Shown: positions 1-6,802, numbered from the stretch's first letter. The stretch is 9,094 bases of DNA from Pseudomonadota bacterium (GCA_023413605.1 JAEZPL010000486.1:1-9094), one strand, 5' to 3'. The notes: a model not told the origin generated them from the letters alone. Translations and numbers: made by a program.

Positions 1-1310
1 AGATCGGCCATCTTGCCGACTTCGACCGAGCCGATCACCTTGGACACGCCTTGGGTGATGGCGGGGTTGATCGTGACCTTGGCGACGAACCGCAGGACGC
101 GCTGGTTGTCGTTGCCCGAGGCGTCGCCGTTGTAGGCGCCCCGGCGCTGCTTCATCAGGTCTGCGGTTTGAATGGAACGCGCCCAGCACTCGCCGACGCG
201 CCCCATCGCCTGGCTGTCGCTCGAAATGATCGAGATCGCGCCCAGGTCGTGCAGCACGTTCTCGGCGGCGATCGTTTCGACGCGCACGCGGCTCTCGGCA
301 AAGGCGACGTCGGTCGTAATCTTCGGGCTCAAATTTTGACAGATCATCGTCATGTCGAACAATTCGGCCTGGGAGTTGATTCCGTAAGGCAGGGTCGGGT
401 TCGTCGAGCTTGGCAGGACGTTCGCCTGTCCCGCCACCCGGATGATGTCCGGGGCGTGGCCGCCGCCGGCACCTTCCGTGTGGTAGGTGTGGATCGTGCG
501 CCCTTCGAAGGCGGCGATCGTGTTTTCGACGAAGCCGGCTTCGTTCAGCGTGTCGGTGTGGATGCAGACCTGTATGTCGCATTTGTCCGCGACCGACAGG
601 GCCGACCGGATCGCGGCCGGCGTGCTGCCCCAGTCCTCGTGGATTTTCAGTCCCATCGCGCCGGCGCGGATCTGCTCTTCCAACGGAAGCGCGGCCGAAC
701 AGTTGACCTTGCCGAGGACGCCCGCGTTCACCGGCCATGCGTCGAAGGACCGGAGCATCATCTCGATGTTCCATGTGCCCGGCGTGATGGTGGTGCCGTT
801 GGTGCCGTCGGTCGGGCCGACACCGCCGCCGAACAGCGTGGTGATTCCGTTGGACAGCGCCGCCGTGGCCTGCTGCGGCGAGATGAAGTGGACGTGCGCG
901 TCGATGCCGCCCGCCGTCAGGATGAGATGCTCGCCCGAAATCGCGTCCACGCCCGGCCCGAGCGCGAGGCCCGGCGTGACCCCCGACATGATCGACGGAT
1001 TGCCGGCCTTGCCGATGCCGCAGATCAGGCCGTTCTTGATGCCGACATCCGCCTTGATGACGCCCTGGATGGCATCGACGATGGTGACGTTGGTGATGAC
1101 CAGATCGGGGGAGCCGGCCGCGCTGGTGAGTTCGTTGTCGAACCCCATCCCGTCGCGCAGCGTCTTGCCGCCGCCATAGACGGCTTCCTCACCATAAACA
1201 CGCAGGTCCTTTTCGATCTCGATGTAGAGATCGGTGTCGCTGAGCCGGATCCTGTCGCCGGTCGTGGGGCCGTATAGGTCCGAATATTGCTGCCTCGAAA
1301 TCTTGGCCAT
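1..1310 (-). CDS. ureC: Urease subunit alpha (UreC), 3' end cut off by the window edge
   Basis: Catalytic subunit of urease, a cytoplasmic nickel enzyme that hydrolyses urea to ammonia and carbamate. The reading frame from ATG at 1310 is open to the left edge (about 436 of roughly 570 residues) and begins MAKISRQQYSDLYGPTTGDR. GGAG lies 7 nt before the ATG. Numbering runs +5 relative to Klebsiella UreC. His139 and His141 (GGIDAHVHF), carbamylated-Lys222 and His224 (GLKIHEDWG), His251, His277 (HTEGAGGGH) and Asp365 (SSDSQAMGR) supply the full nickel site. The flap Cys324 and substrate-anchoring Arg341 are also present. Gln325 (codon at 336-338) replaces catalytic His320, and Asn326 replaces His321. 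The GGGVGPTDGTNG segment differs from the usual GGGTGPA.GT, suggesting a divergent second-type urease. It sits 33 nt after ureB in one operon. The family assignment is certain; activity is doubtful. Confidence 0.97.
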   Translation of the reverse strand, partial: MAKISRQQYSDLYGPTTGDRIRLSDTDLYIEIEKDLRVYGEEAVYGGGKTLRDGMGFDNELTSAAGSPDLVITNVTIVDAIQGVIKADVGIKNGLICGIGKAGNPSIMSGVTPGLALGPGVDAISGEHLILTAGGIDAHVHFISPQQATAALSNGITTLFGGGVGPTDGTNGTTITPGTWNIEMMLRSFDAWPVNAGVLGKVNCSAALPLEEQIRAGAMGLKIHEDWGSTPAAIRSALSVADKCDIQVCIHTDTLNEAGFVENTIAAFEGRTIHTYHTEGAGGGHAPDIIRVAGQANVLPSSTNPTLPYGINSQAELFDMTMICQNLSPKITTDVAFAESRVRVETIAAENVLHDLGAISIISSDSQAMGRVGECWARSIQTADLMKQRRGAYNGDASGNDNQRVLRFVAKVTINPAITQGVSKVIGSVEVGKMAD

Positions 1311-1343
1311 CCCGGAACTCCATTCCCTGATTGCTGCAGCCCG

Positions 1344-1754
1344 TCACGACTTGCTCTTGAATCCGTAGCGCTTCGCCCGTTCGAGCGCATCGGTCAGGCG
1401 TGGGCGGTAATCGTCGTAGGCCTCGTCGCCGGCCCAGCCATCGACCAGGCCGTTGAAGCCGAACACGCGCTGCTTGCCCTGATAGGGGACGAGCACGACC
1501 TCCTTCTCGTCTCCTGGTTCGAAGCGTATCGCCGTGGTGGCGGGAATGTTGAGCCGCTTGCCGAAGGCCTGTTCACGTTCGAATTCAAGCGATGCGTTAA
1601 CTTCGAAGAAATGGAAGTGCGAACCCACCTGGATCGGCCGATCACCGGTGTTGCGGACTTTCAGCGTGGTGGTGGGATAGCCGGCGTTTATTTCAATGTC
1701 GTCCTTGCCGAGCACGAGGCCGCCGACAGGCGCCTTCTTCACATCCTTGTTCAT
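1344..1754 (-). CDS. ureB: Urease subunit beta (UreB) with C-terminal extension
   Basis: Structural beta subunit of the urease (alpha-beta-gamma)3 assembly. It packs against UreC and has no catalytic residues. The 136-residue product contains the family hallmark TGDRPIQVGSHFHFFEVN at residues 37-54, then IPATTAIRFEPGDEKEV and VFGFNGLVDG. Most single-domain UreB proteins are about 100-105 residues and end soon after the Gly-Leu-Val motif. Here about 30 charged residues follow (DEAYDDYRPRLTDALERAKR, then a Lys/Ser-rich end). Similar tails occur in some UreB proteins, so this is not necessarily a disruption. AGAGGA precedes the ATG by about 6 nt. The gene starts 21 nt after ureA and ends 33 nt before ureC, which fits one transcript. 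Confidence 0.95.
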   Translation of the reverse strand: MNKDVKKAPVGGLVLGKDDIEINAGYPTTTLKVRNTGDRPIQVGSHFHFFEVNASLEFEREQAFGKRLNIPATTAIRFEPGDEKEVVLVPYQGKQRVFGFNGLVDGWAGDEAYDDYRPRLTDALERAKRYGFKSKS

Positions 1755-1775
1755 GATGTTTCCTCTCAGCCAGGA

Positions 1776-2078
1776 CTATTTGATGGGGCTGTGGACGGTG
1801 ACAAGGCGACTGCCGTCGGTAAACACGGCCTCCACCTGCACATAGGGAATCATCTCCACGACACCCTCCATGACGTCGTTGCGAGTGATCACCTTGCTGG
1901 CCAAATCCATGACTTCCTCGACGGTCTTACCGGCCCGCGCGCCATCAAGCGCGGCAACGGAAATGAGCGACACCGTCTCCGGATGGTTGAGCTTCAGCCC
2001 CTGGTCCTTACGCCTCTGCGCAACCTGAGCCAGCATGTAGATAAGAAGCTTATCGATTTCCCGTGGAGTAAAATGCAT
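1776..2078 (-). CDS. ureA: Urease subunit gamma (UreA)
   Basis: Smallest structural subunit of the urease trimer. The protein is 100 residues, the usual UreA length, beginning MHFTPREIDKLLIYMLAQVA and carrying the family segments LNHPETVSLIS, DGARAGKTVEEVM and VMEGVVEMIPYVQVEAVFTDG. I chose ATG at 2078 over an in-frame TTG at 2084 because a strong GGAGG lies 6 nt upstream of the ATG and the resulting N-terminus matches the family. It is the first gene of the urease operon. The 480 bases upstream contain no convincing gene, so the operon promoter should lie there. The ORF is intact, with no truncation or frameshift. Confidence 0.97.
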   Translation of the reverse strand: MHFTPREIDKLLIYMLAQVAQRRKDQGLKLNHPETVSLISVAALDGARAGKTVEEVMDLASKVITRNDVMEGVVEMIPYVQVEAVFTDGSRLVTVHSPIK

Positions 2079-2151
2079 AAGCAACCTCCATGTCCGCCGT
2101 TCAGTAGCAGGCCGTCAACACGCCTTCGCTCGGTTGCCGAGCATTGTTTAT

Positions 2152-2180
2152 GATAACATTGGTCACGATAACAGAGTCAC
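2152..2180. repeat. Tandem direct repeat in the ureA upstream region
   Basis: Two adjacent copies are visible: GATAACATTGGTCAC (2152-2166) and GATAACAGAGTCAC (2167-2180). They share GATAACA at the start and GTCAC at the end. The centre is about 80 nt upstream of the ureA start codon, a plausible place for an activator or repressor. I do not recognise it as a known NtrC, NikR or Fur box. Confidence 0.5.
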
Positions 2181-2236
2181 GCTGAAAAGGTTCTCCCGAA
2201 TACGGGTAATATTTTCCTTGGCTTTAATGTGTACAG

Positions 2237-2350
2237 ATGATCATTCACAAGACGAAAGTTGAATACACCCGATATGGCATCAGAATAAGTACGACAGGTG
2301 AAGCGTACCAAAAATGGAATATCACCATCGTGAATCATTGGTATGAATGA
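2237..2350 (+). CDS. Possible small ORF, 37 residues, unrecognised
   Basis: ATG at 2237 opens a 37-codon frame ending at TGA 2348-2350. It begins MIIHKTKVEYTRYGIRIST and ends NITIVNHWYE. An in-frame TAA lies just upstream, so it cannot extend 5'. No good ribosome binding site precedes the ATG. Its codons are low in GC, unlike the neighbouring genes. It could be a chance ORF in AT-rich DNA or the remnant of an acquired gene. I recognise no family. Confidence 0.15.
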   Translation: MIIHKTKVEYTRYGIRISTTGEAYQKWNITIVNHWYE

Positions 2351-2558
2351 ACCCATTGTGAATAGCGACGTCTGGAGGATAAAACCAAAAGGTGTATTGG
2401 TATTTTGACGGTCTATTGTTTAAGATTTTCGTTAAAGTGGCGGCTGGGTTGATGTTGAGCAAGGTGCAATGTTAGATTGACCGGTATGAGGATTGGAGTT
2501 TTGCAGCAAAGCTGGCCGGTTCGCGGTGGAATGGCTGGACGTTGGGGGGAGCCAAGCC

Positions 2559-2758
2559 GTGTCGGACTCCAAGGGACGCCGCTTTGAGGGAGAAATCGTG
2601 CTCTGGGCGGTGCGCTGGTAAAGCCGGTACGGCATCAGCTACCGCGGCCTCAAGCGGATGGTGGCCGAGCGCGGTGTCACGGTCGATCACTCGACGATTT
2701 GCCGCTGGGTGCAGAAGTCCCCCGCCGGAGATCGGGAAGCGGCGTCTCGTCGAACGGG
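2559..2758 (+). pseudogene. Decayed IS6-family transposase, N-terminal fragment
   Basis: From GTG at 2559 the translation reads SDSKGRRFEGEIVLWAVRW, then a stop (TAA, 2619-2621), then SRYGISYRGLKRMVAERG and VTVDHSTICRWVQK. This is the N-terminal helix-turn-helix region of IS6/IS26-type DDE transposases, which typically read RWYCRYGISYR.L..M..ERG...DH.T..RWVQ.YAPE. Two lesions are visible: the stop where Tyr is expected, and an extra base between about 2724 and 2735, after which PEIGKRRL continues in the +1 frame. Similarity fades near 2758, so the catalytic DDE domain is missing. It cannot encode an active transposase. The family call rests on motif memory. Confidence 0.7.
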
Positions 2759-2823
2759 CCTCAACGTCGGGCCCTGCGTGCTCGCCGAGGCCGTGCAGTT
2801 CATCAGCCAGCGACGCTTTGACG

Positions 2824-2836
2824 GCGCCTCCGGCGC
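2824..2836. repeat. Small GC-rich hairpin
   Basis: Perfect 5-bp inverted repeat GCGCC/GGCGC with a 3-nt loop (TCC). It is short and GC-rich, so it may be chance. It is listed because it sits beside the larger hairpins that follow. Confidence 0.3.
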
Positions 2837-2851
2837 GGTACCGTTTGCCCG

Positions 2852-2873
2852 GCCTGTTCACGTGTGAACAGGC
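2852..2873. repeat. 10-bp inverted repeat resembling a ParB-binding parS site
   Basis: Arms GCCTGTTCAC and GTGAACAGGC are perfectly complementary around a 2-nt centre (GT). CCCGG/CCCGGG flanks extend the stem to about 2848-2878 with one bulged base. The core GTTCACGTGTGAAC has the same 14-nt length and the same GTT...AAC ends as the consensus chromosomal parS GTTTCACGTGAAAC, and it lies about 140 bp beyond the parB stop codon. It is therefore a candidate centromere for this parAB pair. It is not identical to consensus, and secondary replicons often use their own variants. A plain hairpin or terminator remains possible. Confidence 0.4.
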
Positions 2874-2890
2874 CCGGGCGCTGCACTCAT

Positions 2891-2929
2891 ACCGAAGGCC
2901 TTTGATGGCTTCCATCAAAGGCCTTCGGT
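2891..2929. repeat. Perfect 18-bp inverted repeat, 3-nt loop
   Basis: The left arm ACCGAAGGCCTTTGATGG (2891-2908) and right arm CCATCAAAGGCCTTCGGT (2912-2929) are exact reverse complements around CTT. A stem this long and perfect is very unlikely by chance. No T-run follows on either strand, so it is not a standard intrinsic terminator. On the minus strand its centre reads TGATGGAAGCCATCA, close to the centre of the hairpin at 2973-3013. It could be a mobile-element end, a REP-like element or an mRNA-stabilising structure after parB. Confidence 0.7.
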
Positions 2930-2941
2930 TCAAACCCGGCA

Positions 2942-2962
2942 GCACATGGCGCAGCCATGTGC
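2942..2962. repeat. Perfect 9-bp inverted repeat, 3-nt loop
   Basis: Arms GCACATGGC (2942-2950) and GCCATGTGC (2954-2962) pair exactly around GCA. It lies 12 bp after the previous 18-bp stem and just before the hairpin abutting parB, so it is one of several consecutive stems. No T-run follows it. Confidence 0.6.
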
Positions 2963-2972
2963 GAAAGGGTGA

Positions 2973-3013
2973 TGCGGCCGGCCGATCATGGAAGCCATTA
3001 TGCGCCGGCCGTA
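2973..3013 (-). terminator. Hairpin abutting the parB stop codon, possible terminator
   Basis: Outer arms TGCGGCCGGC (2973-2982) and GCCGGCCGTA (3004-3013) pair over 10 positions, one of them G-U in RNA. Inside is a second small stem ATGG-AAG-CCAT (2988-2998). The structure begins on the base next to the parB stop codon in transcription direction. The position fits a terminator or a 3' stabilising hairpin, but no U-tract follows on the minus strand. Confidence 0.45.
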
Positions 3014-3884
3014 TCAGTCCTTGGTCAGTGTTTGTGCGGTCAGGATTTCGTCGATGTGGCGGCGGATTTCCTCCAGCGCCTCCCGGTCCGCGTCCTGCAG
3101 CGGCACCGGCTTGCGGCGGAACGCGTCCAAGGAGACGCGCACGCGGTCGACGGCGCGCGCCATCCGCAATGGGAAGGCGCTGCTGGTCGCCGCCGCATCC
3201 TCAGGCTGGCTTTCACGCGCCCTGCCCTCTTCCTTCGCCGGTTCTGTGTCCTTGGACAGGCGCGCCCGGACCGTGGCGACGTAGCTGTCCCACTGGGGAA
3301 GCCGCTGATCCTCCGGCGCGCTGGCGATCTGGAACAGCAGGCGCAACGGGGCGTGAACCTCCGCATGCTCCTCCCGCACGCGGTCGGGCAGGTTCCGCAG
3401 GCCGAGGTACTTGGTGACCATCGGGCGGCTTTTGTGCACGATCCCGGCCAACGCCGCGTGGGTGTAGCCGTGGCGCTCCACCAGTTTCTGGTAGGCGTCC
3501 GCCTCCTCGAAAGGGGTCAGGTCAACGCGCTGGATGTTTTCGATCAGCGCGATTTCAGCGGTATCGCCGGTGGTCAGGACGCCGAACACCGTCGCATGCC
3601 CCAGCCGCCGCACGGCTTCGAGCCGCCGGGCGCCGAACACGACGATGTAGCGCCCGCCGTCCGCCTGCTGAAGGCCGATCGGCTGTTTCAGGCCGAGCCG
3701 CCCGATGGACGCCGCCAACTCGTCCAGCGCCTCGCTGTCGAAGGTCTTGCGCGGCTGGTCGGGGTTCGGGTCGATCTTGCTGACGTCGACCTCGACCAGC
3801 CGGGGAAAATCCTCCGACAGGCCGAACAGCGGGTCGCGCTCCACGGCCTGGGACAGGGCCGGGTTGCTGGCCTTCTTGAAGGGA

Positions 3885-3895
<11 letters not shown>
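3014..3895 (-). CDS. parB: ParB-family partition protein
   Basis: Centromere-binding CTPase that loads at parS, spreads on DNA and works with ParA to segregate the replicon. The 293-residue protein has ParB box I NPDQPRKTF (44-52), box II FGARRLEAVRRLG (87-99, CTP-pocket arginines; GARR rather than the commoner GERR), box III ALIENIQRVDLTPFEEA (116-132) and a helix-turn-helix around 145-168. The C-terminal third is charged, with a likely helical dimerisation end. I chose ATG at 3895 (MSRNPFKKASN) because GGAGG lies 6 nt upstream inside the parA end; the frame opens further upstream to 3958, but that stretch overlaps ParA and does not look like ParB. It overlaps parA by 11 nt, so translation is probably coupled. 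Confidence 0.95.
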
Positions 3896-4889
<994 letters not shown>

Positions 4890-4927
4890 GATCTGCCCCT
4901 TTTGAAAGTGGTGCCCCGTCGCTGTCC

Positions 4928-4956
4928 GGAATACAGGTAGGGCCTACTGGCGTCAA
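4928..4956 (-). promoter_or_regulatory. Sigma70-like parA promoter with palindrome in the spacer
   Basis: On the minus strand TTGACG (4956-4951) and TATTCC (4933-4928) are separated by exactly 17 nt, a good housekeeping promoter. Transcription would start near 4920, giving a leader of about 30 nt to the parA GTG. The spacer holds the odd-centred palindrome GTAGG-G-CCTAC (4937-4947), well placed as an operator for autorepression, for example by the ParA HTH. Confidence 0.6.
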
Positions 4957-5106
4957 GAAAACGCTGCTTTTCCGTTGCGCCATCTACCGACAACTACCGT
5001 CCGGGGCGGCGCCGGAGGTCACGCGGGTGCACCGCATTGGACCTATCCCGCGTTGAGGCGTCCGTCCGCCGCCCCTACCCTCCCCCCATTTTTGAGGAGG
5101 ATCGAC

Positions 5107-6363
5107 ATGGGCTTTGCAAGCGACTGGAAATCCGCCAAGGCGGCCTTTGAGACGGCGACGGGCAAGAAGAAGCCGAGCGCCAAGTTCATGGGCGTCTTCC
5201 ACAAGTCGGGTTTGGAAGACGTGACCAAGGCGCTGGATGCGGCGCTGGACAAGGGCGACGCCAAGGCCCTGGAAAAGGCACTGCTGGACTATGTGAAAAG
5301 CGCCACGTCCTACCAGTCCACACTGGAGAAATCGGCGAAGGCCGAAGGGGTGTCGACCGTTGCGGCCGAGCTGAAGAAGCTGGGCCAGTCGCTGGACGAC
5401 ATCGGGCGGCGGGCCGGCGTGGCGGTGAACGAACGCGTCGCCGAACTGCGCGCAACCGCCGCCGCCGGGGAGCTGAAGGCCGCCGCGGCCGTGGCCGAAA
5501 AGGCGCTCTCCCAGATCGACGCGCTGCTCGCCGCCACCAACGGCGACCTGAAGGCGCTCGACAAGGCCGCCGCGGAGGCCGACGACGCCCTGCGCAAGGT
5601 TCTGGAATCCCAAGGGGCCGGCGACGCCAAGGGGGCGAAAAGTGCCGCTTCGGCCGTGCAGGCGGCGGTGAAGACGGTGGACGCGCAGGCCAAGAAGGTC
5701 GCCGGGAACGCCGCGAAGGCCGCCAAGCTGTTCGCCGACGCGCGGGCCAACGTGACCAAGCTGAAGCTGGATCCGAAGGTGCACGGCAGCCGGAACGCGG
5801 TGCACAACCTGTTCGACAAGATCGACGGCATCGTCATGAAGCTGGACGAGCTGAAGGATCAGGCGGCGGAGGACGCCCGCGAGGCGGCGGAGGCCCTGGC
5901 GCAGGCGGAGCGGGCGCTGAAGGGCGCCCTGGACGTGCGCGCGACCTATCTCGCCAGCTGCCGGAAGCTGGAAAAGCGCGCGCAGGACGCGGCGGCCAAG
6001 TACGACGCGGTTGCCCGCGACATCGGCGGGCAGGCCGACCGCGCCCAGCAATCGCAGATGAACGCGGAGGAGGCGGCTGGGGACAAGGAGCGTGCCGACG
6101 CGATCAAGCAGGCGGCCTTTTACATCACCCAGGTCCGCCAGCAGGCCGCCCAGGCGAAGAAGGAAATCGTCGCAGTGGCTGGCGAGATCACCAAGACCCG
6201 CAAGTCCTTCCCGGCCATGGTCAACGACAAGGACAAGGAGTTCGGCCCGCTTCTGGCCAACGCCAAGGACTTCGTCGACGCGCTGAAGGAATCCCACGAC
6301 GCGCTGACCAAGGCCGAAGGGAAGGTGGATCGCGTCGAGGCGGCCTTGAAGAAGCTTGGCTGA
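5107..6363 (+). CDS. Ala/Lys-rich helical (probable coiled-coil) protein, function unknown
   Basis: I do not recognise this 418-residue protein. ATG at 5107 is chosen because GAGGAGG lies 6 nt upstream; the frame opens further 5' at 4975, but that part is Pro/Arg-rich and has no ribosome binding site. There is no signal peptide or membrane segment, so it is probably cytoplasmic. The N-terminus (about residues 1-75) is more mixed (MGFASDWKSAKAAFETATG, then FMGVFHKSGLEDVTKALDAAL). The rest is almost entirely Ala, Lys, Glu, Asp, Leu and Val with few Gly or Pro, as expected for long amphipathic helices or coiled coil; there is one Cys (SCRKLEKRAQ). It is divergent from parA and convergent with the tRNA. 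Phasin-like, histone-like or structural roles are possible but unproven. Codon use is GC-rich like its neighbours. Confidence 0.85.
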   Translation: MGFASDWKSAKAAFETATGKKKPSAKFMGVFHKSGLEDVTKALDAALDKGDAKALEKALLDYVKSATSYQSTLEKSAKAEGVSTVAAELKKLGQSLDDIGRRAGVAVNERVAELRATAAAGELKAAAAVAEKALSQIDALLAATNGDLKALDKAAAEADDALRKVLESQGAGDAKGAKSAASAVQAAVKTVDAQAKKVAGNAAKAAKLFADARANVTKLKLDPKVHGSRNAVHNLFDKIDGIVMKLDELKDQAAEDAREAAEALAQAERALKGALDVRATYLASCRKLEKRAQDAAAKYDAVARDIGGQADRAQQSQMNAEEAAGDKERADAIKQAAFYITQVRQQAAQAKKEIVAVAGEITKTRKSFPAMVNDKDKEFGPLLANAKDFVDALKESHDALTKAEGKVDRVEAALKKLG

Positions 6364-6371
6364 TCCGGTGC

Positions 6372-6393
6372 GGGCTCTCCTCCGGGGGAGCCC
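6372..6393 (+). terminator. Possible terminator hairpin after the coiled-coil gene
   Basis: GGGCTC (6372-6377) pairs with GAGCCC (6388-6393) 9 bases after the TGA of the coiled-coil gene, with a C/G-rich loop that could extend the stem. No clear T-run follows. It also lies downstream of the convergent tRNA gene and might serve both. Confidence 0.45.
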
Positions 6394-6434
6394 TCAACCG
6401 CAGACCTGAAGGGCGACCATGGCCAAGGCGACAA

Positions 6435-6510
6435 TGGCAGGAGTGGAGGGGCTCGAACCCCCAACCCCCGGTTTTGGAGACCGGTGCTCTACCAATTGAG
6501 CTACACTCCT
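6435..6510 (-). tRNA. tRNA-Trp (anticodon CCA), CCA end encoded
   Basis: Read on the minus strand from 6510, all arms are present: acceptor AGGAGTG/CACTCCT, D arm GCTC-AATTGGTA-GAGC, anticodon arm CCGGT-CTCCAAA-ACCGG with anticodon CCA at 6477-6475, a 5-nt variable loop, and T arm with TTCGAGC. The discriminator base is G (6438) and the 3' CCA is encoded (6435-6437). It carries tryptophan for UGG codons. In many bacteria tRNA-Trp precedes secE-nusG; here it faces the coiled-coil gene instead. Confidence 0.97.
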
Positions 6511-6802
6511 GTCGCCGCCTGTCAGCGGGAAGCCGCTTGTAGGCGATTTCGCGCCCGGCTTCCAGTGGAAAGTTTCATCCGCCCGAACATGCGCTGCGCA
6601 GGAACGGGTCAAGGTCCTGCGGCCGGATCGGCTGGCTGAAAATGGCGCCGACTTCGCGCGTCGCCTGCTCGCGGATGGGCGTGTCCGTGTCGGGCAAACA
6701 CCTGGCCGGATCAACAGCCGATGCTCCGAAATGTGCAGAGGTGGGCCGGCCCTCCTTTGCGACAGGTTTGCGGTTGGGTTGTGCCGCCAATGCCAATTGC
6801 GG
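6511..6802. other. Intergenic region with no convincing gene
   Basis: This 292-base stretch lies between the tRNA-Trp and the DUF1636 gene. Only one frame is worth noting: minus strand, ending at 6575, whose last 40 codons (PIREQATREVGAIFSQPIRP, then QDLDPFLRSACSGG) use GC-rich third positions like a real gene, while the upstream half does not. It lacks a good start or ribosome binding site and may be the 3' remnant of a lost gene. No tRNA promoter could be assigned. Confidence 0.4.

Larger units (their letters stand above)
2079..2558. other. AT-rich intergenic region upstream of ureA
   Basis: This 480-base stretch has no convincing gene. From about 2140 to 2480 it is visibly richer in A and T than the flanking DNA. 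It should contain the ureA promoter, but I could not pick a clear -35/-10 pair; TATCAT on the minus strand around 2150 is a weak -10 candidate. I see a tandem direct repeat (2152-2180), a short inverted repeat CCCG-AATA-CGGG at about 2194-2205, and TGAAT repeated three times between 2330 and 2363. A 37-codon ORF (2237-2350) is possible. The base composition suggests horizontally acquired DNA or a regulatory/replication-type segment; the sequence alone does not decide. Confidence 0.6.

Noticed and set aside
51..1277. Long plus-strand ORF (408 residues) opposite ureC
   Set aside because: Antisense shadow of ureC; Arg/Asp-rich with no family motif, while the minus strand aligns residue by residue with UreC.
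1287..2153. Plus-strand ORF of 288 residues across ureB and ureA
   Set aside because: Lies opposite two clear urease genes and shows no recognisable domain; GC-rich shadow.
2392..2475. 27-codon hydrophobic ORF starting GTG (YWYFDGLLFKIFVKV)
   Set aside because: GGAGG is 13 nt from the GTG, too far, and the ORF is short in AT-rich DNA; chance is likely.
2472..2945. Minus-strand ORF of 157 residues over the transposase remnant
   Set aside because: The plus strand carries the recognisable transposase motifs, and this frame crosses the hairpins.
2824..3013. CRISPR array or integron attC interpretation of the hairpin cluster
   Set aside because: The stems differ in sequence and spacing, with no repeated unit plus spacers, and no cas or integrase gene is nearby.
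4984..6297. Minus-strand ORF of 437 residues opposite the coiled-coil gene
   Set aside because: Leu/Arg/Gly-rich translation typical of the antisense of Ala/Lys/Asp-rich GC-biased genes; no good start, and the plus strand has a strong ribosome binding site.
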